Shown piece by piece: positions 7,201 to 7,433 of a stretch of DNA of 7,433 nucleotides. The stretch spans positions 1 through 7,433 of the forward strand of contig JACQVM010000139.1 of the NCBI GenBank assembly GCA_016209785.1. The letters are read 5' to 3'. The DNA is from Candidatus Melainabacteria bacterium (GTDB taxonomy: Bacteria > Cyanobacteriota > Vampirovibrionia > Obscuribacterales > Obscuribacteraceae). A program made the translations under genes and the position numbers. Position 1 is the stretch's first letter. Each line of letters begins with the position of its first letter. The notes beneath the pieces were generated by a model. The model saw nothing but the letters and a program-made list of their open reading frames with translations, had not been told where the DNA came from and searched no databases.

Positions 7201-7433
7201 TATCAGCTACTTAAAGAGACGGTACGCCCAGCAGATACCAAAGATGTAGACACCTATATTAAGGAGCCTCTCCGTAAGAAAATAGGAGATGGTGGTACTT
7301 CTGATCCACGTTATTTAGCTAAGCTCCATCGTGATCTTGCTTTGGTGACTCTTGCTCAAGCAGGTACCAAAGTAGGACAAGAAAATGATTACTCAATGGG
7401 GCTACCGGCAGACAATCCAGCATACATGTATTA
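4255..7433 (+). CDS. Large uncharacterised repeat protein, 3' end not in window
   Basis: An ATG with a strong Shine-Dalgarno (GGAGG, 4243-4247) opens a frame of 1059 codons with no stop. It ends at ...PAYMY plus the first two bases (TA) of the next codon. I do not recognise the family. Residues 1-150 are polar and rich in Gly and Pro (GGKGGGTGGGGTGP at 89-102), with no signal peptide. A short Gly/Trp-rich hydrophobic segment follows (163-181). Residues 260-648 form four degenerate repeats, probably helical, each with two LTAEE-type helix-cap motifs. From 650 on come several short hydrophobic stretches (663-673, 697-709, 747-759, 857-865), too short and broken for confident membrane helices, then a charged, apparently helical C-terminal part. 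Codon use looks like its neighbours'. No catalytic motif was found. A structural, scaffold or surface-associated role is possible but unproven. Confidence 0.85.
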   Translation, partial: MGEGRDSQRYKLDSNGLGYGDVAPKLNQEVYQRAQSQGDWPSGYSEVAPEVIPPGNVPADGTPGQNTDANNDDKPVRSGLPVVAPGFPGGKGGGTGGGGTGPSGSETKPEWDPRIPAGIDPKRPWERDKQPGSGGGRGDAAAERERQRWREENNFGHFAKLELIGGTSGALWGGPFAHWASNGAKWYLARSDDMLGWAKTTKEAGAPAEGAWAKSQYAVARVAEKPLTAGQLAAKWWEENHGIRTGYRPEASLQRKESEVAGKLHDMAKKLEPRIAEINKAVESRGLASLTVEERAMLSVNEFLHNPWQDNGMLRNLPQGADKVLNAEELAVVQRFQTAAHGMRPLGEHIQNGNLQRLVGALEAEAATGSAVEAILQRLEPRVQQLTARISAPGAMALTADEQAIVDAHKYFKDGLKGTQPANLAQALTGPEMAAVGNHRVNVMNLEALQPDRLLNGMSVDQFKKLFLEYGEAATKVEQMVDRLAPEVQRIVSKARDVLTAEEKNILARYECLTGKSGRPLAGVLTAEEEALLAQRASLKGRIESLQTSGPAPSMTALRAAESNVATQVDAIVKGLQPDVDRITQKLASGGTVGLTAEEQAIVAKYNYLKGTGERPPVGVLTAEEEALLARRAMVKGRVAELESELAATPRGWGAFVKNFAKGMMVIAGVQFVEDKADRLIFGKDHAIKPSWYTDSLLMPASLLMPGGWLKKGGAMLVTHLFGKWLDHELPAGKYPQYTKILRPNGVEAAAVAGAFLLPMRAETFKKRAAYLGIAWAGSKLTNLVIENATPQEIADGAIDLWKQDKTERSASSMIKAIDEFKKLAKAEAGSVERYRDDWIKRARAGEVQDKIIGHRGAAILLAAVGETQLEMGTQMSSLNGQPTSSWLERLSPFSNKGREYDYILAGKDIDLGGHAMANLAMARKVIDETKKYEETLLQSDPNATCRGTQVRRSEIDDLEVVGKRVDKDLERIYGRHDIAGIYQLLKETVRPADTKDVDTYIKEPLRKKIGDGGTSDPRYLAKLHRDLALVTLAQAGTKVGQENDYSMGLPADNPAYMY
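5032..5367 (+). repeat. Protein repeat unit 1 of the large CDS (residues 260-371)
   Basis: A helix-like lead (KLEPRIAEI at 270-278) is followed by two cap motifs, LTVEERAML (290) and LNAEELAVV (325), 35 residues apart. This is the most diverged unit. Confidence 0.55.
5368..5682 (+). repeat. Protein repeat unit 2 of the large CDS (residues 372-476)
   Basis: The lead VEAILQRLEPRVQQL (372-386) is followed by LTADEQAIV (398) and the weaker LTGPEMAAV (428), 30 residues apart. Confidence 0.6.
5683..5958 (+). repeat. Protein repeat unit 3 of the large CDS (residues 477-568)
   Basis: The lead VEQMVDRLAPEVQRI (477-491) is followed by LTAEEKNIL (499) and LTAEEEALL (525), 26 residues apart. It aligns without gaps to unit 4 from residue 499 on, with 30 of 48 residues identical by hand count. 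Confidence 0.75.
5959..6198 (+). repeat. Protein repeat unit 4 of the large CDS (residues 569-648)
   Basis: The lead VDAIVKGLQPDVDRI (569-583) is followed by LTAEEQAIV (595) and LTAEEEALL (621), again 26 residues apart. It shares an exact 21-nt match with unit 3 (5830-5850 and 6118-6138). Confidence 0.75.

Overview
The window reads as ordinary bacterial chromosome: compact genes, clear Shine-Dalgarno sequences and moderate GC by eye. There is no tRNA, rRNA, insertion sequence, integrase or CRISPR array. The genes present do not fix the taxon. A B12-dependent (class II) ribonucleotide reductase, a dCTP deaminase of the 'TAGFID' type and a very large uncharacterised protein would suit an environmental lineage, for example non-photosynthetic relatives of Cyanobacteria. 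That placement is a guess.

Layout. (1) 39-1022, minus strand: an amidohydrolase-2 family TIM-barrel metal-dependent hydrolase. (2) 1023-1270: a divergent intergenic region with candidate promoters in both directions and several dyads, including a perfect 22-nt palindrome that abuts a TTGACA box. (3) 1271-3247 and 3270-3839, plus strand: nrdJ (adenosylcobalamin-dependent ribonucleotide reductase) and dcd (dCTP deaminase, possibly also a dUTPase), 22 nt apart and probably one operon for dNTP supply. NrdJ makes deoxynucleotides without needing oxygen. Dcd diverts dCTP towards dUTP or dUMP, the precursor of thymidylate. (4) 3840-4254: 415 nt with no convincing gene, holding a candidate promoter and a strong hairpin just before the next gene. 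(5) 4255-7433, plus strand: an uninterrupted frame of at least 1059 codons that runs off the window. Its product has a Gly/Pro-rich N-terminus, a central fourfold tandem repeat built on eight copies of an 'LTAEE'-type helix-cap motif, and a C-terminal region with short hydrophobic stretches. I do not recognise its family.

The first three genes are standard metabolism. The unfamiliar item is the large repeat protein: its frame is certain, its function is not. Nothing in the sequence ties it functionally to the nucleotide genes. It appears to have its own promoter and leader.
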